Below are positions 35,600-47,029 of a DNA stretch of 64,000 nucleotides, piece by piece. This DNA is from Circinella umbellata (lineage: Eukaryota > Mucoromycota > Mucoromycetes > Mucorales > Lichtheimiaceae), in the NCBI GenBank assembly GCA_025093555.1, contig JAIWNF010000029.1, positions 248,001 to 312,000 on the forward strand. The letters run 5' to 3'. The notes under the pieces are model-generated. The model made no database searches. It had not been told where the DNA came from and saw nothing but the letters and a program-made list of their open reading frames with translations. Position numbers and translations under genes: made by a program. The stretch's first letter is position 1; every line of letters starts with the position of its first letter.

Positions 35600-36870
35600 A
35601 TAATTGTTTTGTGGATCCAGTCAAATAAAGAAATAAAGTGTGATAGTATTGAATAATGGCATTTTATTAAACGAAAAGCAAAAAAATTAGATTATATTAA
35701 TGCTATGACTGTATACTTTACTACTGCGGTAATAATATTATGGTGACAATTACGTATTTTAGTTTTGTAATAATCATTATCTTTAGTAGATAAAAAAAAA
35801 TCAAAAGGAAGTGGGTTATTATTCACCGATCAGAGAGTATAATATTATTTACTGACACATTAACAGGTTGTTCGAGAAATTTCTGGAATTTAATAAAAAA
35901 GGAACAAAATATATAAAAGTTAATAAAAGTAGGGTTGATCTTATCGAATTTTTACAAAAGTACGTAAGGGTTATTGTTGAAAGAAACACTAATAGTTTAA
36001 GATAAATGATTTCGATGTGTAAAATGTCATTATGTAGATGAAGGAGAAGGTGGAAGAGAAGAGGCAGAAAATATTTCATTGAAATTTTTATAATAAGGTG
36101 ATGAGCTTGCCTATCCTAAACAAACTATTTTTTTTATTCTTAATATGTAATCCGCAAATATGCATATCGATTAACAATCATATGGTTGATGGTAATGTTA
36201 TAAAGTTCGAAAGCAATAAAGAGAAATACAGGTATTCGATAGACATTTTTTTAAACGGTTGCTCTGTTAATCCTACTCTTTTTCTTGTTCTCCATTGCTT
36301 AGTTTCATAGTGCGTTTCATTTGATATTTCTGCTATTCCCCCAGAAGTGTATTTTCTGCGAGAATCACTCGCTGGTTCTATTTTATTAAGAATGGTGGCT
36401 GGAGTTATAATTTTAATTGCTATTCACCAAGAGTTTGGTATAGATACATGCAAGTAATATTTGAAAGCAACTATTTTTCGAGTTTTTTTGTTGTTCTTAT
36501 ATCTATTTGTTTTTTATTGAGTGAAAAAAAATGAGACAGTAAAATTAGGAGCTACCTATCATGCAGAGCACGAACCTTGTGTAACTATATATCATACACT
36601 TTTATAGGTTACACACTGCTTATCCCTTTCTCGCGATTTTGGCGTTACTAGTATTTCACCTAATATATCGATAATTGCTGGTCTCTCTGATTGATTGCCT
36701 GGTTCGTTAACCAGGAAAAAGTTCCGCTCAGCTGTCTTGACTGCTTTTTTCTCTTTTTGGCTTCCCGCCATTCGGTACCCTATTTTCTGAATCCTGGTGC
36801 AGCATGATAACTCTCTCTTTTCTCCTCTGTCTTTTTTTTTATTTTTGTTTATTTTCTTTCTCACCTTTCT
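35600..36870. other. Spacer with repeat remnants
   Basis: An open exon-like block at about 36313-36453 (CVSFDISAIPPEVYFLRESL) and the sequence following it to about 36640 resemble 51058-51315, so this is a dispersed remnant. The rest is AT-rich with no supported gene. Confidence 0.4.
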
Positions 36871-36873
36871 AAC

Positions 36874-36999
36874 ATGACCACTTTGTCCAAAATCGAAGTT
36901 AGACTAATGCGTTTGCTTGACCTTGAGCCCAAGGAAGAGTCGCGTGTTGTGCTTGAAGCTTGGGTATTTCAACTCGAAAAAGGAAAAATTGAACACCAA

Positions 37000-37033
<34 letters not shown>

Positions 37034-37150
37034 TAGCAATCTTGTTGATGAGGCGAAGGAAGAGCTTGCCAAGAAAAAGCTGGCCATTGCAAACGCGTGT
37101 GGGCTAACACTTGGTCAAATTGAGGAGCTGTTTGGTGCTAAGCCTGTAAA
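36874..37150 (+). pseudogene. Coiled-coil ORF shifted within a CAG tract
   Basis: The frame from ATG 36874 reads MTTLSKIEVRLMRLLDLEPK and on into a glutamine tract from CAACAG repeats at about 36997-37031. After the tract the coding character continues only in another frame (EAKEELAKKKLAIANACGLT, then LGQIEELFGAKPVK), while the original frame stops at about 37107. The simplest reading is a one-base slippage in the repeat. Composition suggests an alpha-helical coiled-coil protein of unknown role, possibly the first ORF of a mobile element. It lies just before F-box copy B. Confidence 0.55.
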
Positions 37151-37270
37151 GCGACATTTACAGTGTTGTTTTTTTTTTCAAATACAGGAGAGAGTTTCAT
37201 TCAGACTCACAATTATGAAAGAAAACAAACACTTTTTCATCTTACTTTACTCTTTCTTTTTTTTACAAAA

Positions 37271-37810
37271 ATGAATCAAACACTTGATTTTATTGAAATC
37301 CTTCCTATCGAAGTTATAATCGACATATTTATGCGTCTTGAAATTACAACATTTAAAACCTTTTTATTTTATTACTGGATTGGCCCATCATGGAGACGTA
37401 TTTTGATGCAATATATTCTGCCAAATATTTCATTGGAACTTGCACAAAACCTACTTGTTTCAAACTGCACAGGCAACAAGCATCAACTGATGCGTGAAAA
37501 AATATCAACTGAAATTTCGATGGCAAACCGGTTGAATAGACCGGTATCATTTCCTTTTTCCTTTTTGTTTTTTATGTATCATGTTGATGATATTATTGAT
37601 ATTGATTATAATTACACACGATCTTATCATGGAGGTATATATATGTATTTTTATAACATTTTATACTCAAGTAAAATTCAATAATACTATATTAACAAAC
37701 ATATAACATTTTCATTTTTTATATTAGTTTTCTTTCGTCCTCCTCGCACTATTTCCAATATCCTCCTTATTTGCGGTAGTAGCTGTTTAAAAAATATGAA
37801 TAACTTATAA
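37271..37810 (+). CDS. F-box protein, copy B, C-terminally truncated
   Basis: Two exons (37271-37634, 37728-37810) give 148 residues. The F-box-like start ILPIEVIIDIFMRLEITTF and WIGPSWRRILM match copy C, as does the intron position. The second exon keeps only the first part (RTISNILLICGSS) and stops at 37808-37810; most of the C-terminal segment found in copy C is missing. The following DNA to about 38330 matches the 3' flank of copies A and C in reverse, so an internal deletion removed the rest of the exon. F-box proteins are substrate adaptors of SCF ubiquitin ligases; whether this short form works is unknown. Confidence 0.6.
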
Positions 37811-38330
37811 CATATCTTCTTTTCTTTGCTTATAATTATATAGCGTAACATTTCATTTGCTTATCGTTTCCTTGTTTCTTGCTCAAAACACATATATTTA
37901 TACCCATCTTTTATTGCTATTTTTACCTCTATTGCTTTTATTATTATTATCCTTTTTATTCTTATTATTATCTCTTTGTTATTCCTGTCAGTCCTTTTGC
38001 TATTCTTATTATGTATTATCCTTTATTTTGTATTATCCTGTATATATTTATCAAAGAAACTTTTTCTTAACATATTTTCTTAACTCGTCTCAAAATTAAC
38101 TTTGATATTATTTAAAAAATGGTTTGAATGTGTATTTTCTCTACAAAGGAACGCATGTCACATGGACATCATTGTGCCGTATTATACTAAAAATAATTCT
38201 ATCGGTTTTTCTTTTTCATATAATAGCCTCATTTTCTTTAAAAAAAAATCTCCTTTAATATATTAAGTTCAACAAGCTGTTATAAAGTACTTATATAGGT
38301 ATACATTGAATAATCTAGGTACTAATTCAT
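37811..38330. repeat. Block copy B: inverted F-box 3' flank
   Basis: Read on the minus strand, this matches the 3' flank at about 31750-32400 and 47080-47740 (for example the stretch around AACAAGCTGTTATAAAGTAC near 38270). It is the downstream part of F-box copy B and shows that the copy moved with its flank. Confidence 0.75.
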
Positions 38331-40488
38331 TAACGAACTTACTGATATTCCGAACACACGAGTTAATCTCCATAAGTCTGTATGAATTAAAGAATAATAA
38401 AAAGTCAATTATAGACAAGGTTCATGGATTCAGCGAAAACAAAACTATCAGATAATACGTCAACATCTACACTAACACGATCTTTGTAGAGATGTCGCAT
38501 CTTATCGAAGGTTCACTATGCTGTAGTTTTTTTTAATCAAGTAAACTACGTATTTCTTGCATTTAGGTTTTCTATTATATGTCAAAGAACTGTAACAGAA
38601 CTATTATTGTACATTTGCTTCATGTTATAAGTATCATTTATTAAAAGAGTACTGATTTTAATCATAAAAAGTAAAAAGAAACAAAGATACAGAGGAACTC
38701 GTTAATTTCAGACTTACATCTCCCATTTTTGGTGTGAGAATAAAAGTTATTGTGACTAGATATAATTGATTATTTTATACTTTTATCAAAATGACAAAAT
38801 GTTATTATTAATAATCATTATCGGCTAATATGATTTTTCTTTCTGAATGAGTAAAAACAAGAAGATAAAAAAGGGTGGGTTGACAGATTTTATGTATGAT
38901 ATATTATAGTTGGGACATTTTTGGATTAACCAACAACGCTTTACATTATTAGCAGGTTGAAATACCACCAGGAACAACGAACCTGGGATTAAGATTAGGG
39001 TATATGAAATGATTAAAATACGCAAACATGGTAATTTTGTTTGGAAGAGTCGACAAAAGAATAAAATGAACACAGTGAAACACAAAAAAATTATGAAAAG
39101 AGAGTACTATAAATAATATAAGTTGAGGTCTGAGGATTTTCCCAAATATATATGCCCAATCTTTATTTATTTTTAATAGGTATGAAGCATTATTTTATCA
39201 CAATGTTTTTTATCAGTCGGCTTGAGGATGATGATATATCTATAAAGTTGAATATTCTATAAACAGATACCGTAAGTGGGTGCAATAAATCTCGTGCCTT
39301 TCGCTATTAAAGTATGAGGTAAATCAAAACGCTTTATAAATGGACTTTTATTTGACTCATTCTTAAACGAAATAATGGGCTTTTGGATGACCTATTCGAT
39401 AATGAATGTAATACCTATAATTAAAACACATGATTTTCTGTAGCACATAGCTATTTTGCTATAGAAAATACATGTAAATAGGTATATGTACAATCACTTT
39501 TTGAATAGATTTAATAACTGTTTTTATTGGTAAGCAAAAATAAATTATATACGTATTAAACGTTTCCCCCCTCAAGAAGATTAGTTTCATCAAAATAATT
39601 ACATTAGACCGTTATTGTCTTGGCTACATAGCAACCGATGATGTTCTGACGTTCTTTTTTTCAAGATCTATCTATATATACGTATACATACATACGTAAG
39701 AAAAAAGAATAGCAGCAATCAACCATTTTTATAAACATCATACCATTACGGTTCATGTAACGGGTTACTATTATTTTACGTAATGACAAAAAAAAAATAT
39801 TTAATTATTTTTTTGTTTGCTTTGCATGTAAAAATAAACATCATACTATGCGATTTATTTCATCCAGCATTAACTACATGAATGATTATTGTAATTCTCT
39901 ATCAATAAATGTTTCTAAATATATATATATATCTATATTTTATACGTAGTTAGTAATTTCTTTACGTATACATATAAATTATTGATAACTCGAAACGTTC
40001 TAATATATAAGTGAATAAAGACGATGGAAAACTGGCAATCTATTTGTCTGTTTAGTGCTTTAAATGTAGAAAATAATCCCATTCAACTGAGAGACGCTTG
40101 CTGAGAAATATTTACATTTTTGTTGATGCTAAATCGTCGTGTATTATCACATACGTACAACGCGTAGTGATATTTGCTGGTTGAATACAGCACTGGGTAA
40201 ACTACGTTTGAATACGTAGTAGTAAAAAAAGAAAAGGACTGATATTTTATTGTTTAGCTTGTGCGTTTACTGGTGGATACTATAGTAACCCTTATATACA
40301 CAGCAAGAAAAGGTTGTTATTATCGTATATCGTAAGTATTCACGTATGCGGAATATCAAAAAGTACCCCAATAATAAGTGATTTTGGATGAACAAGTATT
40401 TAGTACCAAGAAATTACTCAATTATCCAAATTCAACAATTCGATAATACGTAACATTAGGCTAGCAACAGCAGTAAAATTTCTATAAG
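38331..40488. other. AT-rich island DNA with a spacer relic
   Basis: No gene is supported. At about 39765-39910 the sequence (CGTAATGACAAAAA..., TTTGCATGTAAAAATAAAC) resembles the spacer between F-box and kinase in copies A (about 33430-33500) and C (about 48730-48800), suggesting a further decayed block copy. TACGTA is frequent. Confidence 0.45.
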
Positions 40489-40490
40489 TA

Positions 40491-40915
40491 CAGGGTTTTT
40501 CCAAATTATTTGCGCTGAACTAAATTAATTTTGCGCTATGAGAAAAGATTATTTTGCGCTGTCTGGGGAATAAATTTGCGTTGATAATTTTGCGCCAATG
40601 ATTTTGCATCGAATTTTTTGCACCGAATTGTGTATGTCCAAGCATTTAATATTTTCTACTGCCTCACCAGGGAATATATTAAACAATATTTCATTAAAAA
40701 TGCTCATAAATGAATTCCATATGAGCCATTTTATAAATAATAATTAAAATAAAATTGTAAACACCAAGGGAATAAATATTTTGACGCAAAAACAGGAACG
40801 CAAAATCATTGGCGCAAAATTACTAACGCAAATTTATTCCCCAGACAAACGAAAATAATCTTTCTCATAGCGCAAAATTAATTTAGTCCAGCGCAAATAA
40901 TTTGGAGAAAACCTG
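40491..40915. mobile_element. Foldback MITE with repeated TTTTGCGC motifs
   Basis: Imperfect inverted arms of about 115 bp start CAGGGTTTTTCCAAATTATT on the left and, inverted, CAGGTTTTCTCCAAATTATT on the right. Within the arms TTTTGCGC-like motifs recur every 15-30 bp. The left flank is TA and the right flank TC, so the TA duplication is present or mutated. Size, CAGG terminus and arm design parallel the element at 27092-27574, although arm sequences differ. No coding capacity. Confidence 0.75.
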
Positions 40916-42360
40916 TCTATTGATGAAGGCATACAAACAAAGGCAGTTTTTATTTATTGTATTGTCTTGATAAATATAAACGTAGAATCAAGCAAAGAAA
41001 AGTGAATATTTTAAATGAAATGTTATTACTATTATAATAAAAAATAAGAGTACACTTGTTAATACGTAAGTTACTAGTACATAGCTGGTAAAATCCATAA
41101 TCATTATTTGCTTTATACTGAATGAGAATCCTCTTACCTTGATTGATTTTTTGTTTAAAATGCAACGACTTATCTGTCTTTTGTTTGTTTGTTTACGTGG
41201 ACTTAAGTTACTGTTTAAACAGTTAATTTCTGGTGGTGATAATTACTTTATCAATCCATCATAAATAAATTCTCGAGTCATTAAAATTAAACACTTACGC
41301 AATTGTTAATTATAAAAGAAACGGAACAGAATAATAATATAACCTTGGCACGAGTACAAATTGAGGTTTACGATGCTTACGATATATATGTACTTATAGA
41401 TGATTTGACCAACTTTTAAAGCTTTATGATCTTTTCATCAAATACTCTTAATACGTACAGATAATGATGATTTACTATAATAAGTGAGATCAAACAGAAC
41501 GCGGGTATCTAAGTTTGGACGCCATTATTTTTGGCGTTATGGTAATATTACGTACCACATAAAAAAAACGTGTTACCTAACAAAGTAAATAAAACTGTTG
41601 TGCAGAAATAATTGTCATGACGATCGAACGTAGTAACAACCCAATTTTCTTTGACATGGAATGCTTCAAGAGATCTAATCGTATTTTTTTTTCTTGGGCG
41701 GATACGTAAAAATTCTTTTCATTTTTATGTCCAGTGAACGTTATTTTTTTTAAATAATTCTCACTTGATATCATTGATACCAATGTTAATAAGGATAAAA
41801 TTAGTATGTCTTTGTAAATATATGAGAAAACAAGAAAGGATCATCTTTGTAAAAAACAAAAGTTGGAATATTCTGTCTCTCCATTTTTTTTTATCATTAC
41901 GTACATCTAGATTTCCCTCGGGACTAATGAAAAAAATATCATTTGCATAGCAAATTACAAATTGAATTTTATATTTATATGTATAATATGTATACATGGT
42001 AACAAAAATGAATATGAAGAGGAATAAAAAATGTCATCTCGCTGTTTGTTCATATCTTTCAAACAGAACTTGATTTTTGTTTATGTGCAATTCAAATTTT
42101 ACAGTTCATTGTAGTTACTCTTTTGCATATATTATTGCTATGGTAATTATTGATTGAATTCTCCACTTTAATCAATTTTGCATACATTGTTTTATATAAA
42201 ATACATATTACTACGTATTCTTATTATATAGCAACGACAGTACGTTTTTGAAGTAATAAAAAAAGACAATTTATTTATAATAAAATACATCTCATAAAAA
42301 ACTATTGATAATAATAAAGATTGCAATGCTCTTGGCCGCAACTTTTGTTTTTTTTTAAAA
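40916..42360. other. AT-rich island DNA without a supported gene
   Basis: Short open frames only. A minus-strand stretch near 41930 reads CYANDIFFIS, slightly like a reverse-transcriptase YxDD box, but no neighbouring motifs support it. TACGTA is frequent. Confidence 0.4.
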
Positions 42361-42364
42361 AAGA

Positions 42365-42545
42365 AAAAAAGCTACGTTGACAGGTCACTACCACGTGGAG
42401 GTGACATTGCATCAGGACCCAATCTCCCCAGTGGCTAACCTGGATCATCGACCCCTTTACTATCCGAAGATAGTAAAGAGTTGTTTTATGACAGATGTGG
42501 AAGTCTTGCTGCCAAAAGCCATTGTCGTTGCCATACTCCACTAAT
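42365..42545 (-). ncRNA. Possible structured RNA with a cUUCGg hairpin
   Basis: Read on the minus strand, a perfect 10-bp stem CTTTACTATC/GATAGTAAAG at 42478-42455 is closed by a UUCG tetraloop with the stabilising C-G pair. A second hairpin GTCAC...GTGAC lies at 42405-42384, and a T7 run follows at about 42370-42363, as expected of a Pol III terminator. The segment is less AT-rich than its surroundings. No known RNA family is recognised, and a 79-codon frame crosses it. Transcription is inferred only. Confidence 0.35.
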
Positions 42546-42580
42546 TGTAAAACAAATAATGGAATATATATGTCAGTCGA

Positions 42581-42898
42581 GTGACAATGAAACCAAAAGC
42601 TACTTCAAAACTTTTACAATCTGAAATAATATACTTTTACATGCTACCCCAAGGAAACTTTGTTTTTGAACAATCTTTTGTTTGTAATCATTCAAAACTA
42701 CTCCCAGCTTCTTCGAAAAAGGAAGCAAGAAAAAAAGTTTCGCAACTGGATGATGAAAAACTACACGCGCAGCGCATAAGTTTATTTCACATCCATCACT
42801 TGGACAATACCAGCCCTGAAAAAAAGAAAAGTGTGCACACGCTAGGGAACTCTAGCCGTTTAAAGCATAGTATTCCGCCTGCACCACTCGGGGCATGA
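42581..42898 (+). CDS. Hypothetical 105-residue ORF
   Basis: An open frame with a basic, Lys/Ser-rich middle (SSKKEARKKVSQLDDEKLHA) and no recognised domain, signal peptide or membrane segment. It has no introns and sits in repeat-rich DNA beside the candidate structured RNA. It may be chance or a gene fragment. Confidence 0.25.
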   Translation: MTMKPKATSKLLQSEIIYFYMLPQGNFVFEQSFVCNHSKLLPASSKKEARKKVSQLDDEKLHAQRISLFHIHHLDNTSPEKKKSVHTLGNSSRLKHSIPPAPLGA

Positions 42899-42899
42899 T

Positions 42900-44160
42900 C
42901 TAAGCTTGGTGGGTAGACAGCGTGCCTATAAGTAAAAATAAACATGGCTAGATGTTGACGGACTATACGTGTATAGCGTATAGCTATTCGACATCCAGCA
43001 CATCTATCACCATGTAGTAAATGCACCATTTCGAAGAAGCAAGGAGTAAAGAAATGAAAAACGATTTTTTTTGAAAAACCAAAAATCCCCTTTTTTCAAT
43101 ATTTTTCGGATCGGAAATCGGAAATCGGAACGAAGATATCTTATCATTGATTAATTTGGGAATTGGACGCGGGACCATTTCCATTCTAGGCAACAGAACC
43201 ATTTTTATTATCACATGATACTATTGCTACCGATGATAAGAAGTTCATATTATATTATTGTTGAAGGATCAATGTGTTCGCTGTGGAAAAAACAACAAGT
43301 AGAATACTTTAAAGTAGTGGCATCTTACACCAAGAGAATATAAAAGAGTAATCCTTTATGCAGTACGTAACAAAAAACCTTTTTGTTTCTCTAATGTAGA
43401 ATAAGTTCTTTTTTCTTCTTTCCTAAAATGTAATATTGATCGCCATGTTAATGGGATTTACCCCAAGTCATTAACGCGTTTTTATACAATTCAAGATTTT
43501 TTTTTTAACAATGCAATTCGTTTTGGTGATTCGTGATTCTAATGAGTATCATTGCGTGGAATGGAATGATGTTTGACTTTTTAAGTCAGGACGTCTTTTT
43601 TTTTATCATCATTGTTGTGACCTATTTATCACGAACTAAGTGTACCATAAAGGGTCAGCTACTTGGAAAATATATATTCAAGAGTACTGCTTCAGGTACG
43701 TAATTATGGTATTCACATTGTTCGTCAAGTATCAAGCCATATATATTTCTAATATTTTTGTAAAATTTTAGATGCCCAACAAGATATACCAGTGAACGAT
43801 GCAAGGAGCATTTCAAGTGCAAGATTCTATGTCTCACCATTATGATCCATATCCCTAAGGCCTATGATGGAACCACCCGCTTGGGAGAAGCAGAGGCAGA
43901 TAAAAACCTTGTCATTTCAAGTTGTATCACCTTTGCTTTTTCATCCATTGTCTTTTGTTTGGATGGTTCAACGATATATTGTCGAACTCCAAAATAAATG
44001 GTACTTTTATTTTATTTATAGATAGTGTTTTATATAAATGTTTTTTTTGACTGGATAGACTTTAGGAATTAAAACTCCAAAAGCATATTATTGCGATGGA
44101 TTTGGATTTGGATTCTTCGGGAAGAATAATAGTCAATGATGAAAAAATGTGCAAAGCTAT
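42900..44160. other. Island DNA with one unassigned open block
   Basis: At about 43771-43998 a plus-strand block following an intron-like acceptor is open for about 75 residues and Cys-rich at its start (RCPTRYTSERCKEHFKCKIL). No family is recognised and no start is clear. The rest is noncoding. Confidence 0.35.
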
Positions 44161-44162
44161 AA

Positions 44163-44654
44163 GACCATCCGCATCGGTGCTGTTAAACCCGCGTTTATGT
44201 TAAATTAAACAGCTTCTTTAACACTCGGCTCCTTCAGCAGTAGCTGTTACCACGCTGTTAAGTTTAACAGCTTCTAATTTTTAATAAAAACTGTTAAGTT
44301 TCACAGCTGTTTGACTTTAAAAAAAATTGCCTGTAAAATTTGCTATCACAGTCAGTATCAGAGCATCTGCTAAAATAATATTTACAACCCGTATTTATAT
44401 GATTTCTATTCTATGAGTTATAGGACTTAGTTAATGAAATAATGTAGGGATTGATAGTAAAGTTAGGTACTTGATATTAGTCATTAATATTGAGAAAGTT
44501 ATTATAGCTACTGTTCTGAAGTATATTGGGTTTAGCCATGATACTCTCTTTTATTCTTTAATTTAAGTTGACGAGGTGCAGGATATCGTAATGGGATAAA
44601 GAGATAGTGCTCTTATAATACAACAGTTTATAACAGCCACCGCTGCAGATGGTC
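44163..44654. mobile_element. Harbinger-like MITE with TAA target duplication
   Basis: The ends read GACCATCCGCATCGGTG and, inverted, GACCATCTGCAGCGGTG (15 of 17 match), each flanked by TAA (44160-44162 and 44655-44657). A 3-bp TWA duplication is typical of PIF/Harbinger elements. CTGTTAA-like motifs recur inside. At 492 bp it has no coding capacity, so it needs a transposase in trans; the broken one at 27994-29032 is of the right superfamily. Confidence 0.75.
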
Positions 44655-44886
44655 TAAAGTAAAATAATTGTTATATTAAGGCCGCAACTTTTTTTTTGGC
44701 CTGCCGCGAGCATAATTGTGGTGTTGTACTCGAACACTGAATACGTACATGGTAGCACTGAAACATTGCATCTAGTGTTTTGGTTGACAATATCTCATTG
44801 TGTATCAAGATCTAAATGTTGTGAAATCTACTTGACTAGTGGACAAGGATAGTTTCGATCAGCGAAAAAAAGCACATATTATAAAC

Positions 44887-45335
44887 CCTGTTTGATGTCT
44901 GATGAGCGTGGATTCCGGTCTCGCACTCCTCCTACTCCGGCTACTTGGATGCAAGCAGGTTTGCAGAAAGCTGTAAGAAGAGCTAAAAATCTTGAAATCT
45001 ATTAAAAAGAGTCATTGAGCCTGTGGGTCGTTCTCAACGCTCTCGCGTATCTGGTACTTCTATTTCTCCTTCCATTCCCCTTGCGTCCCCCTGTAGCTGT
45101 TGTTACTCTATTCCTGCCAGGGTGCTAGAGATGCTGCTGCTTTTTTTTCTTCTCCTAGTGGCGCTGGTGGTGTACCAGGTGGTACTCTCAGGGGTACTGT
45201 TGACGCTGAGTATTCTTGTTGTATTCGACACATACTATCCATAAAGATAATTGTTTGTCATTTTAGATATTATGCTTTGGTGACATTTTGTGTGTGTATT
45301 TCCTTATTAGGACTATGGTTTGTAAAAATGTAAAA
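44887..45335 (+). pseudogene. Frameshifted ORF fragments of unknown family
   Basis: A frame starting MSDERGFRSRTPPTPATWMQ ends after about 37 codons. Coding-like sequence then continues in shifted frames (RSQRSRVSGTSISPSIPLAS; DAAAFFSSPSGAGGVPGGTL) to about 45335. Higher GC than surroundings supports former coding. The end (ATTATGCTTTGGTGACATTT) resembles 20773-20815. Unknown product. Confidence 0.35.
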
Positions 45336-45339
45336 GTCT

Positions 45340-46338
45340 GTCTTTTATAGTGAGAACAGTAACAGCTGTGTAGATATATCATATCGTCAACCGCACGAAC
45401 TCTGACTTTAATATCATTATCTTATATTTATAATTCACACGTGATGACAAATAAATCCCGCGTATACACGGATACACATATTTATATATCCTACGTACCG
45501 ATAATAAGATTCATATAAATAGAGATAATATTTAATAAACTTCAGTTCAATTATTGTTCTTTTGGGACTCGTTGACTTTTTAATATCTCTTTTATTTTAT
45601 TCAATTTTGATTGATATAACAGTTCTACTAGTCTTCTGCTGGTTGTGTTGTTCGTCGTGGTGACTTTGATGATAACGATGTTGATGTGGTAGTAGTAATG
45701 TGGTCATGTAGGCGTTAGTGATGATTTTTCTACTTCTGGTTTTGCCAGTAGTGTTGGTGTTAGAGGCGAGAAGATGGAAGATAAATATGTGAAAATGGAG
45801 GTCGATTGGGAGTAGAGTGATCCTGGGGAAATGGAAGTAGACTGGTGTAGGGGAATGATATACTGTAGAGATGAGTACTCTTCTTCTCAATGCTACTTCT
45901 CTATGGTATTGAATGAGAGCAAGGTAAGTTTACATTTTCTTGTATACGAAAAGCCATTTATAGTGTATTATAAATAAAACTCACTGATATTTTTGTAGTT
46001 TGTAGTGTTTTTTTAGAAAAAAAAACATAAAAGTAAGTTACATAATATTGGTTTCAAACATGTTTTTTACTTGACGAACCGAATTTTACTGACACCTTTT
46101 TTCTTTTCTTCTTTAACCATTTGGAAAATATAAAATATGAAAAAGCAAGCTCAAAACTCACAAAACATGCGAAAACACTGATGAAATGCACCGTGAATAA
46201 CTGTTAAAAATCATTAAGGGTATTGGGAGGAAATTGGAACTGGTTGTTTCAGTTGATCGTTTGGTCGGTCGTTTTGGTGGCGTGTGGCTTACTCGACAAT
46301 GTAATATATTCTTGTTATGATTCAGTATCTCGAACGAG
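45340..46338. other. Island DNA without a supported gene
   Basis: A 97-codon minus-strand frame at 45597-45890 is His/Thr-rich with no recognisable domain and is more likely chance. Nothing else is supported. Confidence 0.4.
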
Positions 46339-46340
46339 TA

Positions 46341-46897
46341 CAGTAGGATTCCATTAATTTGATGTACTTTATTCCTGGCTATTTTGTGAAATTAACCATG
46401 AAATGAAGTTATCGGTTGACTATGTTGGAGACAAAAAGTGGTAAAAAATTTAACAGAAAATAATAATAAATAGACCATGTATATATTAGTAGGTGTTTAA
46501 TATGCTTTATATTATATAGTTACTATATATTTGAGAGTTTCTGTGATAAGACCAATTACTGAAAAAAAGTATATGAATACCATAGATACACTCAATGTTG
46601 GTACTATATAGTAGAGCTATGCTAGTTCCATTGATTTTCAAAATAGATCAGATAGTTACTGTCTTCTAAACAAACTACTTCGTGTAACTTTCTTTTTATC
46701 ACAGAGAGCCAATAAAACCTCGCTCAAGTCATGGTTTGTAAGGGCGCTTATTCTCAAGCCCGCAAAATAATTGTGAAAGTGAAATTAAAGGAGATGTGAA
46801 AGTTGATACTATGTTTTGTAACTATTCCTGGCAAAAACAAGTGAATTAACGAGGGTTGAAATTAAACATGGATGAAATTAACGGGGCCCTAGTACTG
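46341..46897. mobile_element. Non-autonomous pogo/Tigger-like element
   Basis: The left end reads CAGTAGGATTCCATTAATTT and the right end, inverted, CAGTACTAGGGCCCCGTTAA; both start CAGTA and share a CC.TTAATTT.AT pattern. TA lies directly outside both ends (46339-46340, 46898-46899). At 557 bp there is no transposase frame. Terminal repeats are short and imperfect, so the call rests mainly on CAGT ends plus TA duplication. Confidence 0.55.
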
Positions 46898-47029
46898 TAT
46901 CGGGCGCGAAATAAATAAATGGATAACAAACATTGATTAGATAAGTCATCAATGTAATAGAAAGTGAAGGATTACGCTGCCACGATTTAATGTAAGCATC
47001 TTTTTATTTACTTTTTACTTACGTCTGAG

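Noticed and set aside
41900..41960. Minus-strand CYANDIFFIS resembling a reverse-transcriptase YxDD box
   Set aside because: The key residue is Asn rather than Asp and no other reverse-transcriptase motif is visible within 500 bp.
45597..45890. 97-codon minus-strand frame
   Set aside because: No domain, no family resemblance and a biased His/Thr composition; probably chance.
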